Source: an uncultured Granulosicoccaceae bacterium (GTDB taxonomy: Bacteria > Pseudomonadota > Gammaproteobacteria > Granulosicoccales > Granulosicoccaceae). From it: DNA of 64,000 nt. The position numbers were made by a program, and so were the translations under genes. Location: positions 1-64,000 of the forward strand of contig CALLLW010000024.1 of NCBI GenBank assembly GCA_938007995.1. The letters run 5' to 3'. The notes below the pieces were generated by a model that ran no database searches, had not been told where the DNA came from, and worked only from the letters and a program-made list of their open reading frames with translations. Below, one piece after another: positions 35,471 through 44,078 of this stretch. Positions within the stretch are counted from its first letter, which is position 1, and each line of letters starts with the position of its first letter.

Positions 35471-36781
35471 TTATCCAGCACCTGATCGAATATTATCCGG
35501 CAACCACGTTGCGATTTCCGGCCATACCACCAGGATGATCACCATTAAAATCATCAGTCCCACCATGGGTATTGCAGTTTTAGCAATATAAGATATTTCA
35601 TGGCGCGTCATACCCTGCAGCACAAACAGGTTGAAGCCTATAGGCGGAGTCACTTGCGCCATTTCAACAACCACAACGATGAAGATCCCAAACCAGATAA
35701 CATCAATACCTGCCTGACGAATCATCGGTTCAACAATCGCCATGGTCAGCACCACCGAGGAAATACCGTCTAAAAACATACCAAGGATGATATAGAACAC
35801 AGTCAGTGCAACGATAAGCACTATCGGGGAAAGCTCCATGCTTTCTATCCACGCTGCCAGCGCTCGCGGCAATCCGGTAAAACCCATCGCCAGCGATAGA
35901 AAAGCAGCGCCCATCAGTATTAATGCAATCATTGCCGATGTTCGGGTCGCACCCATCAGACTTTGAGTAAATGTCTGCCAGTTAAGCGATCTTTGCATCG
36001 CAGCAAGCACCAATGCGCCTATAACACCTACTGCTGCAGCCTCGGTTGCTGTAGCCCAGCCAAAATACATTGAACCGATAACGGTAAACACAAGTAACAA
36101 GACAGGAATCAGGAACCTGCTTTCGCGCAACATTTCAGCAAGCCCCATGGATGGTTCCGGCTCCGGCCTTTGACCGGGCTTAAAGAAGTGCCAGCCAATG
36201 ATGTAGGTCATAAACAACCCGGCGAGGATCAAGCCCGGAATTATGCCTGCCATAAAAAGCTTGGTAATACTTTCATTGATCGTCACGCCATACACAATCA
36301 GTGTTAACGACGGTGGGATCATTAAACCCAGTGTTGCAGCACCGGCCAGTGTGCCGATGATCATGTATTCCGGATAACCTCTTGACCGCAACTCCGGAAT
36401 CGACATCTTACCAACGGTGGTCAGTGTTGCTGCCGAAGACCCTGATACCGCCGCGAATATCGTACAGCCGGCAATGTTGGTATGCAGTAAACCACCGGGC
36501 ATGCGGCGCATCCATGGTGCCAGTCCGCGAAACATATCTTCCGATAAGCGCGTGCGGTAAAGAATCTCACCCATCCAGATAAACATTGGCAAGGCGGTGA
36601 GAGTCCAGCTACTGGAGCTGGTCCAGATGGTGGTGATCATCGCGTCACCTGCCGGACGGGAGGTGAACAGCTCCATACCAACCCATGCCACTCCCATCAA
36701 CGCCAGACCAATCCAGACTGAGCTGCCGAGTAACGTGAACAGCACAAACAGGAAAATTAACGTGGCATAGAATTCGGTCAT
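35471..36781 (-). CDS. dctM: TRAP transporter large permease DctM
   Basis: This 436-residue inner-membrane protein with about 11-12 hydrophobic segments is the ion-coupled channel subunit of a TRAP uptake system. Diagnostic stretches include AGCTIFAAVSGSSAATLTTVGKMSIPELRSRGY and IIGTLAGAATLGLMIPPSLTLIVYG. The gene overlaps dctQ by 4 bp (ATGA), so translation is coupled. Transported compound unknown; the binding protein is described at 37556-38530. Confidence 0.93.
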   Translation of the reverse strand: MTEFYATLIFLFVLFTLLGSSVWIGLALMGVAWVGMELFTSRPAGDAMITTIWTSSSSWTLTALPMFIWMGEILYRTRLSEDMFRGLAPWMRRMPGGLLHTNIAGCTIFAAVSGSSAATLTTVGKMSIPELRSRGYPEYMIIGTLAGAATLGLMIPPSLTLIVYGVTINESITKLFMAGIIPGLILAGLFMTYIIGWHFFKPGQRPEPEPSMGLAEMLRESRFLIPVLLLVFTVIGSMYFGWATATEAAAVGVIGALVLAAMQRSLNWQTFTQSLMGATRTSAMIALILMGAAFLSLAMGFTGLPRALAAWIESMELSPIVLIVALTVFYIILGMFLDGISSVVLTMAIVEPMIRQAGIDVIWFGIFIVVVVEMAQVTPPIGFNLFVLQGMTRHEISYIAKTAIPMVGLMILMVIILVVWPEIATWLPDNIRSGAG

Positions 36782-37488
36782 TCGACGGTTTCCATTCTTA
36801 TCGCACTCCTACCTTGCACCACCAGTCGAGTCAGGTTATCCCATAACGCAATCGCCAGTAGTACGGAACCAATAGACATAGCGATTTGCGGCAACCAGAT
36901 TGGCGTATACACCCAGCCCGAACCGGAGTCAGCCCACATTTCTGCCCAGTTGGCAGGAGATGAACCAAACATTTTTACTACCGTTAACACCCTTTCCGGC
37001 ACCTGATCGAGACCCTGTGTTCGATCATTGAGCATCTCGGAAAAAATAGTGGTTTTAATCGCAAACCGTGCAAAATAAGTTGCGGTGAGTGACGCGATAA
37101 ACAGCGCAAATGCATCCAGCCAGAATCGCGTGTAGTTATTCAGGTTTAACAAAATAGAAACACGTATATGCGAGCCACGATTCAGTGCGTGCGCCAGTGC
37201 AAAAAAAGAAGTAGCGGCCATCGCATAGCCGGCGTAGTCCGTTGAGCCTGGAAACTGTAAACCAAACCAGCGCACCAGCATTTGCGCCACAATAATCAGC
37301 AGAATAGTGATCATGAACAACGCGGCGATTACACCGGAAAGATCATAGAGCTTGTCAAGCAGTGCCCACACTGGCTTAAAAATCGCCGATGCAACACGCT
37401 TGAAAATCGCGCAGAAAATGACAATCAGGCTTGGCAGCACAAACAGCCAGAACCATAACGGCAGTCCCAGGAAAGGCTTCCAGTCCAT
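36778..37488 (-). CDS. dctQ: TRAP transporter small permease DctQ
   Basis: A 236-residue protein with four main hydrophobic segments (from about residue 10, 45, 90 and 200). GSTDYAGYAMAATSFFALAHALNRGSHIRVSILL is the family stretch. It is longer than the typical 160-190 residues because of an extra N-terminal segment and an insertion before the last helix. Overlaps dctM; separated from dctP by a hairpin. Confidence 0.9.
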   Translation of the reverse strand: MDWKPFLGLPLWFWLFVLPSLIVIFCAIFKRVASAIFKPVWALLDKLYDLSGVIAALFMITILLIIVAQMLVRWFGLQFPGSTDYAGYAMAATSFFALAHALNRGSHIRVSILLNLNNYTRFWLDAFALFIASLTATYFARFAIKTTIFSEMLNDRTQGLDQVPERVLTVVKMFGSSPANWAEMWADSGSGWVYTPIWLPQIAMSIGSVLLAIALWDNLTRLVVQGRSAIRMETVE

Positions 37489-37517
37489 AGTGTTTTTTAT
37501 CGTTTTTGTTTAAAGAC

Positions 37518-37541
37518 GAACCCTCACCACCGTGAGGGTTC
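37518..37541 (-). terminator. Perfect hairpin between dctP and dctQ
   Basis: GAACCCTCAC (37518-37527) and GTGAGGGTTC (37532-37541) pair perfectly with a 4-base loop, 15 bases after the dctP stop in transcription order. Only a weak T-rich tail follows. It likely protects or partly terminates the dctP message so that binding protein is made in excess over permease. Confidence 0.75.
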
Positions 37542-37555
37542 GCAGGACTCACTCT

Positions 37556-38530
37556 TTACTTGCCTTGATAAGCATCAATGATAGCTTGTCCCTTATCACC
37601 CACTTGCTGCAGCCAGCTTGCCTGCATGGTATCTCCAATGCCTTTCAGCTCACTGAGAAACTCGGGGCCTGCATCGGTAACTGTCATACCGTTTTCTTCA
37701 AGCTGTTCAAAGTACCAGTTTGCCAGCTCCTCTGACTTCGCGGTACACGAAGCACCGGTTTCATCAGCAGCCTTTTGCAAGGCTGCCTGTGTATCATCAT
37801 CGAGTGATTCCCAGATGCCTTTATTAACCATCACGTAGTTACGCGGCAGCCAGGCATTGACTTTATAGTAGTGCGAAAGATGCTCCCAGACTTTTCTGTC
37901 GTAGCCGGTTGAACCTGAAGAAATAAAGCCGTCTGCCACTCCGGTGGCAAGCGCCTGAGTCAGCTCTGCCGCTTCGATTTGCACCGGCGTGCCGCCAAGG
38001 CTCTCGATAACTGTCGCTGTTGCCGCGTTATAAGAACGTAACTTCATGCCTTTAACATCTTCAGCATTGGCGACTTCATTCTTGAAGTAAAATCCTTGTC
38101 CCGGCCACGGGCAGGTATACAGTGCCACCAGGTTCATATCGGATAAGGTCTCATTAACAGTATCCTTAGCTGCGTCCCACAAGCGCGCAGAATCTTTGTA
38201 TGTTGTAGCGAGGAACGGTTGATTATCCCAGTTTAGAAGTGGCTCTTCGTTTGCATGAGCAGACATGATGCGCTCACCAATCGGTGCCTGTCCTGTCTGA
38301 ATTGCCCGCTTGATGTCAGCACCGCCAAAAAGTGATCCGCCAGCGTGAACTGTGATTTCCAGATCACCATTGGTGTACTCCTTTACCTTCTCTGCGAACA
38401 TGACTCCGTGCTCCGAGTGATAATTGCTCGCTGCGTAGGCCATTGGCATGTCCCACTTCTCGGCATGAGCGGCGGATGCAGCCACAGTTAATGCAGTCGC
38501 TACAGCAAAAAGTGCAGGTTTTAAATACAT
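37556..38530 (-). CDS. dctP: TRAP transporter substrate-binding protein DctP
   Basis: A 324-residue periplasmic protein. The start is the ATG at 38530 with GAGGAGAG just upstream, giving a clear signal peptide (MYLKPALFAVATALTVAASAAHA), rather than the longer upstream frame. The conserved Arg that clamps the ligand carboxylate is in GMKLRSYNAAT near residue 155, and VADGFISSGSTGYD follows. The ligand is therefore probably a carboxylate. Order of transcription is dctP-dctQ-dctM. A dioxygenase-like gene and a methyltransferase gene lie just upstream, but sequence does not link them to the ligand. Confidence 0.93.
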   Translation of the reverse strand: MYLKPALFAVATALTVAASAAHAEKWDMPMAYAASNYHSEHGVMFAEKVKEYTNGDLEITVHAGGSLFGGADIKRAIQTGQAPIGERIMSAHANEEPLLNWDNQPFLATTYKDSARLWDAAKDTVNETLSDMNLVALYTCPWPGQGFYFKNEVANAEDVKGMKLRSYNAATATVIESLGGTPVQIEAAELTQALATGVADGFISSGSTGYDRKVWEHLSHYYKVNAWLPRNYVMVNKGIWESLDDDTQAALQKAADETGASCTAKSEELANWYFEQLEENGMTVTDAGPEFLSELKGIGDTMQASWLQQVGDKGQAIIDAYQGK

Positions 38531-38692
38531 TTTTCTCTCCTCGTTGAGACTTGATGATAACACCGCATTAACCACCTGCGTACAGTATTCTGCCGGGCTT
38601 TTCATCCATCAGTCTCGTCTGGTTTGATCGATTTTGAAACGATCAGTGAGAAAACGTTTGTTCGCTGCACGCTGCCGACAGACTCGTGAACA

Positions 38693-39622
38693 TCAGTTTT
38701 TATAGTGATCAAAAGCCCCTTTGTTTCGAGCAAGAATATATTCCGCAGCAGTCACAGCAGGAAACGCCGCCGTTTCATTCGGTACCAACTCAGCCGGATC
38801 AATTACCGCCGCAGGACCGGGATCGTAGAACATCGCAATCGAGTATCTTGCATTGGTAGATAAGTTGCGCACCCGATGCTTCGTTGAAGGTAATTTGTTG
38901 TTACTCCATCGTTCGAGTAAATCACCCACGTTGATCACCAGGGTATTATCCATCGGCGGTGCCGCAACCCATTCGCCATTTGGAAATAACACTTCAAGGC
39001 CTGCTGTTTCCTGCAGTAAAAGCGTAATACAACCAAAATCACTGTGAGGCGCAACACCAAACTGTTCAGGGTGATTATCAGTGGGCGGGTAGCACAGGAG
39101 TTGCCCGCGTAACATGCAGCGTTGATAGTACGGTTCAAAAAACCGTTCACTGGCACCCATGGCGACAGCAACTATTCGCAACATCACTTCACCGACGCCC
39201 TGGATCATTGCCGTGTAGTTGACAATAGCCTCGCGAAACCCCGACAAGGCAGGCCATTGATTCGCACCGCATAGTGGCAGGCCGGCAACTACATCGGGAT
39301 CGTTCCGATCTGCTTCTCTTCCCCAGAAAAAAACTTCTTTCTGATCACGGCGCTTTGCACCCTGCATTAACGCCATACCCTGGGCAAGATACCCCCGGTT
39401 GTTGCTGTCAATAGAAACCGTGTGTTTTTGCCCAATGGTTTGAGCAAAAAATGCACGTTGCGCATGGCGCATGTTGTCGATTGTCAATGCGTGTTGCGCA
39501 CCGATTCGAGCATAGATAAAACCACAATCGGCAGTCGCTTCCAACAACTGTTTTGCTGCAACCTCAAGATCGACTGTGGCTAATTCAGAAAGATCGAGAC
39601 TGCTTAAGTGGGCACTACGCAT
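38693..39622 (-). CDS. Isopenicillin N synthase-like 2OG-Fe(II) oxygenase
   Basis: This 309-residue non-haem iron oxygenase has Fe ligands His and Asp in APHSDFGCITLL and the distal His in STKHRVRN, with the 2-oxoglutarate-type Arg-x-Ser in ARYSIAMF. The N-terminal DIOX-N domain is also present (CGFIYARIG; RAFFAQ). ATG 39622 is chosen over GTG 39625. The substrate is unknown; related bacterial enzymes act on amino acids, gibberellin-like or ethylene-forming substrates. Same strand as the TRAP genes, 162 bases upstream of dctP, so coexpression is possible. Confidence 0.88.
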   Translation of the reverse strand: MRSAHLSSLDLSELATVDLEVAAKQLLEATADCGFIYARIGAQHALTIDNMRHAQRAFFAQTIGQKHTVSIDSNNRGYLAQGMALMQGAKRRDQKEVFFWGREADRNDPDVVAGLPLCGANQWPALSGFREAIVNYTAMIQGVGEVMLRIVAVAMGASERFFEPYYQRCMLRGQLLCYPPTDNHPEQFGVAPHSDFGCITLLLQETAGLEVLFPNGEWVAAPPMDNTLVINVGDLLERWSNNKLPSTKHRVRNLSTNARYSIAMFYDPGPAAVIDPAELVPNETAAFPAVTAAEYILARNKGAFDHYKN

Positions 39623-39771
39623 CACGTTGATAATTCATCACTCTCAGATCGCCCAAAAGATGCTGTACGGCACAGTAATCGCAGACAGGCTATTATTAAC
39701 TTAATGAAGTGCGGTTCTGGTAGATTCCCGTTCCGAATCAAAAACAAACAGACGGCTGAAGAAAGTACGCA

Positions 39772-40827
39772 ATGACCAACATTATCACCGATATGCTGCA
39801 GGAAAAGCGTTTTATCCTGGCGGATGGCGCAACTGGCACTAACCTGTTCAGCATGGGCTTACAGACCGGTGACTCCCCTGAGTTCTGGAATACAGACCAC
39901 CCCGATCGGGTAACACGCCACTACGAGAGCTTTATCGAAGCAGGTTCCGATCTAGTGCTGACCAATACTTTCGGTGGCAACCGCTACCGTTTGCAACTTC
40001 ACAATGGTGAAAATCGCGTCACAGAACTCAATAAACGAGCAGCAGAGCTACTGCGTGAATCGGTAGACAAGAGTGGCCGTAAAGTCATTGTTGCAGGTGA
40101 TATAGGCCCCACTGGTGAGATTTTTGAACCTGCGGGAACACTGACTATCGATGCTGCAGCCGAGGCTTTTGCAGAACAGGCGCAGGCGCTTGCCGAGGGC
40201 GGCGCGGATATCATCTGGATTGAAACATTGTCTTCCATAGAAGAAGCCAAAGCCGCGTTCACCGGTGCAAAGACCACCAGACTGCCAGTTGTATTCAGCA
40301 TGAGCATCGACACCAACGGACGCACCATGATGGGAGTGACCGCCGCCGATATCGTCAAACTTGCATCCGAAATGCTGCCGGAACTGACCGGTTGCGGTAG
40401 CAACTGCGGTGTGGGAGCAGCTGAAGTGGTTGCCGCAATGATGAACATGAAAAAAGGTTGTGAGGATCTGCCAGAGCCACCAGCTTTTATCGCCAAGGCC
40501 AATTGCGGCATCCCCGAGTATATCGATGGCAAAATCGTCTACAACGGCACGCCAGAGCTGATGGGCAGATACGCACAACTGGCTTTCGATGCCGGTGCAA
40601 CTATTATCGGTGGCTGTTGCGGCACCACACCGGAACATATTCGCACAATGAAGGAGGCGCTGGAAGATTATCAGGGTGGCACGACGCCTTCTCTTGATCA
40701 GATTGTGGCTGAATTGGGTGAAGTCTCAGTCGGTGCGACGTCACAGCTACAAGGTGACATGAGCGTTGCCGGTGGCTCTGTTTCAGGTACTGCCAAGCGT
40801 CGCAGCCGCCGAAAGCGTCCCGCATAA
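39772..40827 (+). CDS. bmt: Betaine/homocysteine S-methyltransferase family protein
   Basis: The 351-residue (beta-alpha)8 barrel carries zinc ligands in GCGSNCGVGA and GGCCGTTPEHI, as in BHMT and the MetH homocysteine domain. Other stretches are LADGATGTNLFSMGL at the N-terminus, LVLTNTFGGNRYRL and DIIWIETLSS. It probably methylates homocysteine to methionine from glycine betaine, leaving dimethylglycine, or accepts methyl from another donor. A basic tail after a Gly/Ser linker (AKRRSRRKRPA) closely recalls the tails of the corrinoid-locus enzymes 22 kb away. Monocistronic, divergent from the oxygenase gene. Confidence 0.86.
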   Translation: MTNIITDMLQEKRFILADGATGTNLFSMGLQTGDSPEFWNTDHPDRVTRHYESFIEAGSDLVLTNTFGGNRYRLQLHNGENRVTELNKRAAELLRESVDKSGRKVIVAGDIGPTGEIFEPAGTLTIDAAAEAFAEQAQALAEGGADIIWIETLSSIEEAKAAFTGAKTTRLPVVFSMSIDTNGRTMMGVTAADIVKLASEMLPELTGCGSNCGVGAAEVVAAMMNMKKGCEDLPEPPAFIAKANCGIPEYIDGKIVYNGTPELMGRYAQLAFDAGATIIGGCCGTTPEHIRTMKEALEDYQGGTTPSLDQIVAELGEVSVGATSQLQGDMSVAGGSVSGTAKRRSRRKRPA

Positions 40828-40897
40828 ATCAGCTTTCTGCCACTGTGGTAGCGCTGGAGACTGATAGCGCGCCGGATGAGTGAGTCGAGCAATATCG

Positions 40898-41671
40898 TTA
40901 GCTTGACTCTGCCGGCACTACCGCTACTGATTTAACTACCTGAGGCTGATTTTCCTTACGCCCCATGTAGACATGTCGAAAGCTCACGTAAAGATAAATT
41001 GCAAATAACGGCAGTGCAGCAATCGCCACAACCAACGCCAGCTCGCTAAATACAAACAGAATAAAAAAAACCATAAATGGCAGATAGCTGGCAGCGGCGA
41101 TCACCGGAAAATTTTTTCGCTCACCCTGCTTTGCAAATTTTACCGAGTCAACAAAACCAAGCCGGTGAAACACTGATAGCGGCAACAGGAACCACATGGT
41201 GGTCACCATCACGCCAATGTATATAACAAACAGAGAAATCGTACCATCATAAAGCCACTGCAAAGCGGCAATAGGCGGTGGCACGCTGGACTCCGTTACC
41301 ACCTCATCCAGCATCAGCATGGTTGCCAGTTGCGCTGCAATCACCCACAACAGTACGTAAAAAGCCGCGCATAAAACTACCGTAGTCACGGTATTTAAAA
41401 AACTCTGATACCAAATATTCAAGGTAAGCTGTTTTGACTCATCCGCACCGCGCGCTATAACAATACAGGCAACCAGAGCGATCTGACATAAAAGCAGAGC
41501 GATAAAGAAAGTGAGGTAGCCCGAGATTCTGATCTTGTAACAGATTACAAAAAAAGCCAGTGAAACAGAGAGAAATACCAGCGGACGGCGCTTGAACAGC
41601 AACACCGATTCTTTCATCCAGACCAGGATATCTGGAAACCCTACTTTCATTGGTTCGAGCGGATTGTTCAC
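40898..41671 (-). CDS. Polytopic membrane protein of unknown function
   Basis: A 257-residue protein with about six hydrophobic segments: residues near 27-45, 50-72, 95-118, 145-170, 195-215 and 215-232. The N-terminus (EPMKVGFPDILVWMKESVLLFKRRPLVFL) resembles bacterial membrane proteins in which a short amphipathic helix precedes a bundle. I did not recognise a named family with certainty. It faces the methyltransferase gene convergently and has no obvious operon partner; an HNH gene lies 46 bases upstream on the same strand. Confidence 0.65.
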   Translation of the reverse strand: MNNPLEPMKVGFPDILVWMKESVLLFKRRPLVFLSVSLAFFVICYKIRISGYLTFFIALLLCQIALVACIVIARGADESKQLTLNIWYQSFLNTVTTVVLCAAFYVLLWVIAAQLATMLMLDEVVTESSVPPPIAALQWLYDGTISLFVIYIGVMVTTMWFLLPLSVFHRLGFVDSVKFAKQGERKNFPVIAAASYLPFMVFFILFVFSELALVVAIAALPLFAIYLYVSFRHVYMGRKENQPQVVKSVAVVPAESS

Positions 41672-41717
41672 ATTAGTGCAGCTGTCAGAAGGATGTAATC
41701 TTTATAGCAATTGTAGC

Positions 41718-42011
41718 TCATTGCCAGCCAACACGCTGGCGCGCAACCCAGTTTATATGCTTTTTGATCAACGGGTCAGCACGCAGTTTATCAATACAAT
41801 TAAGATGCTTACCAAGATGCATTTCGTCATAGAACTTGTGCAAACCACTATGACACTGCCGGCATATCAATACAGTCGCCTGTAATTCAGATTTTGCATA
41901 GTTTTTACGAAAATGTTTGCGCCGGTGCAATTTGCGAGGAATCAGGTGATGAGCGGTCAGCGCTGCTCGACGCTCACAAAGCTCACATTGTCCGGCGCCG
42001 GTTTTAGCCAA
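41718..42011 (-). CDS. Small HNH-type nuclease-like protein
   Basis: This 97-residue protein has a zinc-ribbon-like HNH core: CELCER near residue 9, AHHLIPRKLHRRKH, and CRQCHSGLHKFYDE. The HH of AHHLIPR and the H of CHSGLH match the catalytic and metal positions of HNH endonucleases. Stand-alone proteins of this size are widespread, often with unknown targets. No toxin-antitoxin partner, phage terminase or intron sequence is visible beside it. Confidence 0.72.
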   Translation of the reverse strand: MAKTGAGQCELCERRAALTAHHLIPRKLHRRKHFRKNYAKSELQATVLICRQCHSGLHKFYDEMHLGKHLNCIDKLRADPLIKKHINWVARQRVGWQ

Positions 42012-42082
42012 TAGTTATTCCGCTGATTCGTGATCGATGAGTTGCCAATCCAGACATGTGCAGTTCTGTGTTCATGCGACTG

Positions 42083-42748
42083 TTAGTTTAGTCGCTCTAA
42101 TGTGCTTATTGCCGCTGGCAGCTCCAGCATTTCAGTAATTGCCAGTAGTTTCTGACTACCGGCAAACTCACCGGTAGCACAATACGGCAAGTAGTGGATA
42201 CATTTCATGCCCGCTTTAATTGCAGCTTGAACACCTACTTCGCTATCTTCTATCACAATACAAGATGCAGGCGCGTACGCCATTTGCTCAGCTGCGTGTA
42301 AAAACAACCCGGGGTCAGGTTTAAAGCACGAGATATCATATGCACTGAACAAGCGGTCACCAAAGAAGTCGTCTAATTTGGTTTTTGCCAACACTTGTTG
42401 AAGTTTGCTCATCGGAGCATTGGAAGCAACACATTTGTCGTGCTTTAGTTGCTGCAGTGCCTCGTGAATATTAGCTATTGGTTCCAGTCGTTCAGCAAAG
42501 TATTCACTGGCTCGCTTGCGAAAGCAGAGTTCAAATTGTACTGCTGTATGATTCTGCTGCAACTGATGATGCAACTGGCCAAGGTCGGCAAGGAGCGCTT
42601 TGAATTGCCAGCCACGATACCGCTCCAGCAGTTTATCTTTGTCTTCATTAATGCCATGCAGACGAAGTTCATCAGCAAGTGCTTCAGTGTTGATAGCTTC
42701 ACTGTCAACCAGTGTGCCGTCACTATCAAACAACAGGCAATGAGTCAT
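42083..42748 (-). CDS. HAD-superfamily phosphatase, YieH/YqaB-like
   Basis: A 221-residue haloacid dehalogenase-type hydrolase. Motif I is FDSDGTLVDSE with nucleophile Asp at residue 8, the cap domain is helical, motif II is SNAP, and motifs III/IV are SCFKPDPGLF and CIVIEDSEVGVQAA. Phosphorylated sugar or phosphogluconate-type substrates are usual for the family; the exact one cannot be read from sequence. Confidence 0.85.
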   Translation of the reverse strand: MTHCLLFDSDGTLVDSEAINTEALADELRLHGINEDKDKLLERYRGWQFKALLADLGQLHHQLQQNHTAVQFELCFRKRASEYFAERLEPIANIHEALQQLKHDKCVASNAPMSKLQQVLAKTKLDDFFGDRLFSAYDISCFKPDPGLFLHAAEQMAYAPASCIVIEDSEVGVQAAIKAGMKCIHYLPYCATGEFAGSQKLLAITEMLELPAAISTLERLN

Positions 42749-42831
42749 CCCGGTAGATTCGCCAACATAAAAAAGGATCTAGGAATTATACCAATCCGCC
42801 ACGGAGAAGGTGGCGCGTTCAAGACCGTAGC

Positions 42832-43524
42832 TTAAAGATTAGATGAACTGATTAATGCAGGTGTTTCCGCTAAGCCACAGGAAAGCTCGTTTGACTTTAA
42901 CAGTGCGCGCCACCTGTTACCGTAGATTGAATGATCACAGCCTGCAGCAATACGCTTTTGCAGCACTGCTATCGCCGCCGCATCTTCATCGGCAGACCCG
43001 CGCATCTGCCGCTGCATTGTTAACAGACTGATCAGCGTTTGCACCAGAAGTGCGGGATCGCCCGTGTTGCGTGCTCGCACTTGCGCTAGAGAAATCTGTA
43101 CCTCCAGCCGGGCTGTGAGGGCAGAAGGTGCCGGGTCGTATTTCCAGGGAGTACTCAACAAACCGGACCCTTGCCGAAAACCAGACCCTGGCGGAGCCTG
43201 ATCGAGCTTGTGCATCACCCGGCTCAGTGATCTCAGCTCGGCGTCAAGCAAACAGGTTTTGAAGGTGTCGTTCGTTTCGCGACGGCATTGTTGTGCCACA
43301 GCGTTCATCGAGCTGGTGATTTCGTCCCGGGTCATCAGGCCCGAATCGCGCGCTTCATCGAGTGCGGCAGTCAGCTCGCTGTCCAGCGCACGCAATGTGG
43401 GGTCACCACAGATATTCAGCTCGAGACGCGTGTGCGGTACCGCACTGCAATCGACGCCCGCCAAAGCAGAACTCGACTGCAGCAAAAGCAGTATAAAGCA
43501 CAATTTTCCTAAACCTGTTTTCAC
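42832..43524 (-). CDS. LprI-like secreted protein
   Basis: About 230 residues from a GTG at 43524 preceded by AAGGGA at a good distance. This start gives a proper signal peptide (KTGLGKLCFILLLLQSSSALA), whereas the longer frame would bury it. The mature part begins VDCSAVPHTRLELNICGDPTLRALDSEL, the LprI/DUF1311-type pattern of paired Cys with LE-x-x-IC-x-xxxLxxLD. Members can inhibit lysozyme; the activity here is unproven. The C-terminal half is not recognised. Confidence 0.68.
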   Translation of the reverse strand: MKTGLGKLCFILLLLQSSSALAGVDCSAVPHTRLELNICGDPTLRALDSELTAALDEARDSGLMTRDEITSSMNAVAQQCRRETNDTFKTCLLDAELRSLSRVMHKLDQAPPGSGFRQGSGLLSTPWKYDPAPSALTARLEVQISLAQVRARNTGDPALLVQTLISLLTMQRQMRGSADEDAAAIAVLQKRIAAGCDHSIYGNRWRALLKSNELSCGLAETPALISSSNL

Positions 43525-44035
43525 CCGCTGATCCCTTGAATTCCGGCATCCAACCGCAGCCATCGCCTCAGGAAAAAACACTGGACAGAACACAAAGCCA
43601 GCGGCAGTGTCCAACTGGCAGAATCTGTCGAAAAGCGTATTCCGGCGATTATTTTGATGCCAGTATTTCGGCATCGGTCCGGGAAAGTGAAGGTGAATTG
43701 ACGGGCGATAGTGCAAATGCCTGACAAAACAGTGAATTTGACCTTTTACCTTGAATATCAGTACTTATTCGCCTATATTCCGCTGCGCCAGCAAGCCGCC
43801 GCCGCACCGGTTAGTTGACATTGCAACATCAACTTTGCTCTATTAAACGAAGATTGTATTTCCGAACCTCGCCGACTGTTGCCTACGGCATTCTTCACAT
43901 TTGTGATCAGGCACTTAACTGCCGGGTTCGCTGACAACCGGATGTACAGCAGCGCGCACGAGAACGCTTTGCCCTGTCGCATCACCTGAGCATTGGTGAC
44001 GTGCCTTATCCGAGCCCCCGGCCTGCGCCATACGC
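43525..44035. other. Gene-free stretch upstream of the EF-G2 gene
   Basis: About 510 bases without a supported gene. It contains the divergent promoters of the LprI-like gene and of the EF-G2 gene. A short dyad TCACC / GGTGA lies at 43982-43999, immediately before the terminator-like hairpin described next, and could form an alternative structure with it. Confidence 0.5.
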
Positions 44036-44068
44036 GCACTGGTGTTATCACCGGTGCTTTTTATTTTT
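44036..44068 (+). terminator. Terminator-like leader hairpin (attenuator candidate) before EF-G2
   Basis: GCACTGGTG (44036-44044) pairs with CACCGGTGC (44049-44057) with one G-U pair and a 4-base loop. TTTTTATTTTT follows immediately (44058-44068). The structure ends 10 bases before the ATG, so it terminates the leader ahead of the gene rather than after one. This is the geometry of an attenuator. Confidence 0.72.
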
Positions 44069-44078
44069 GAGAAACGAC

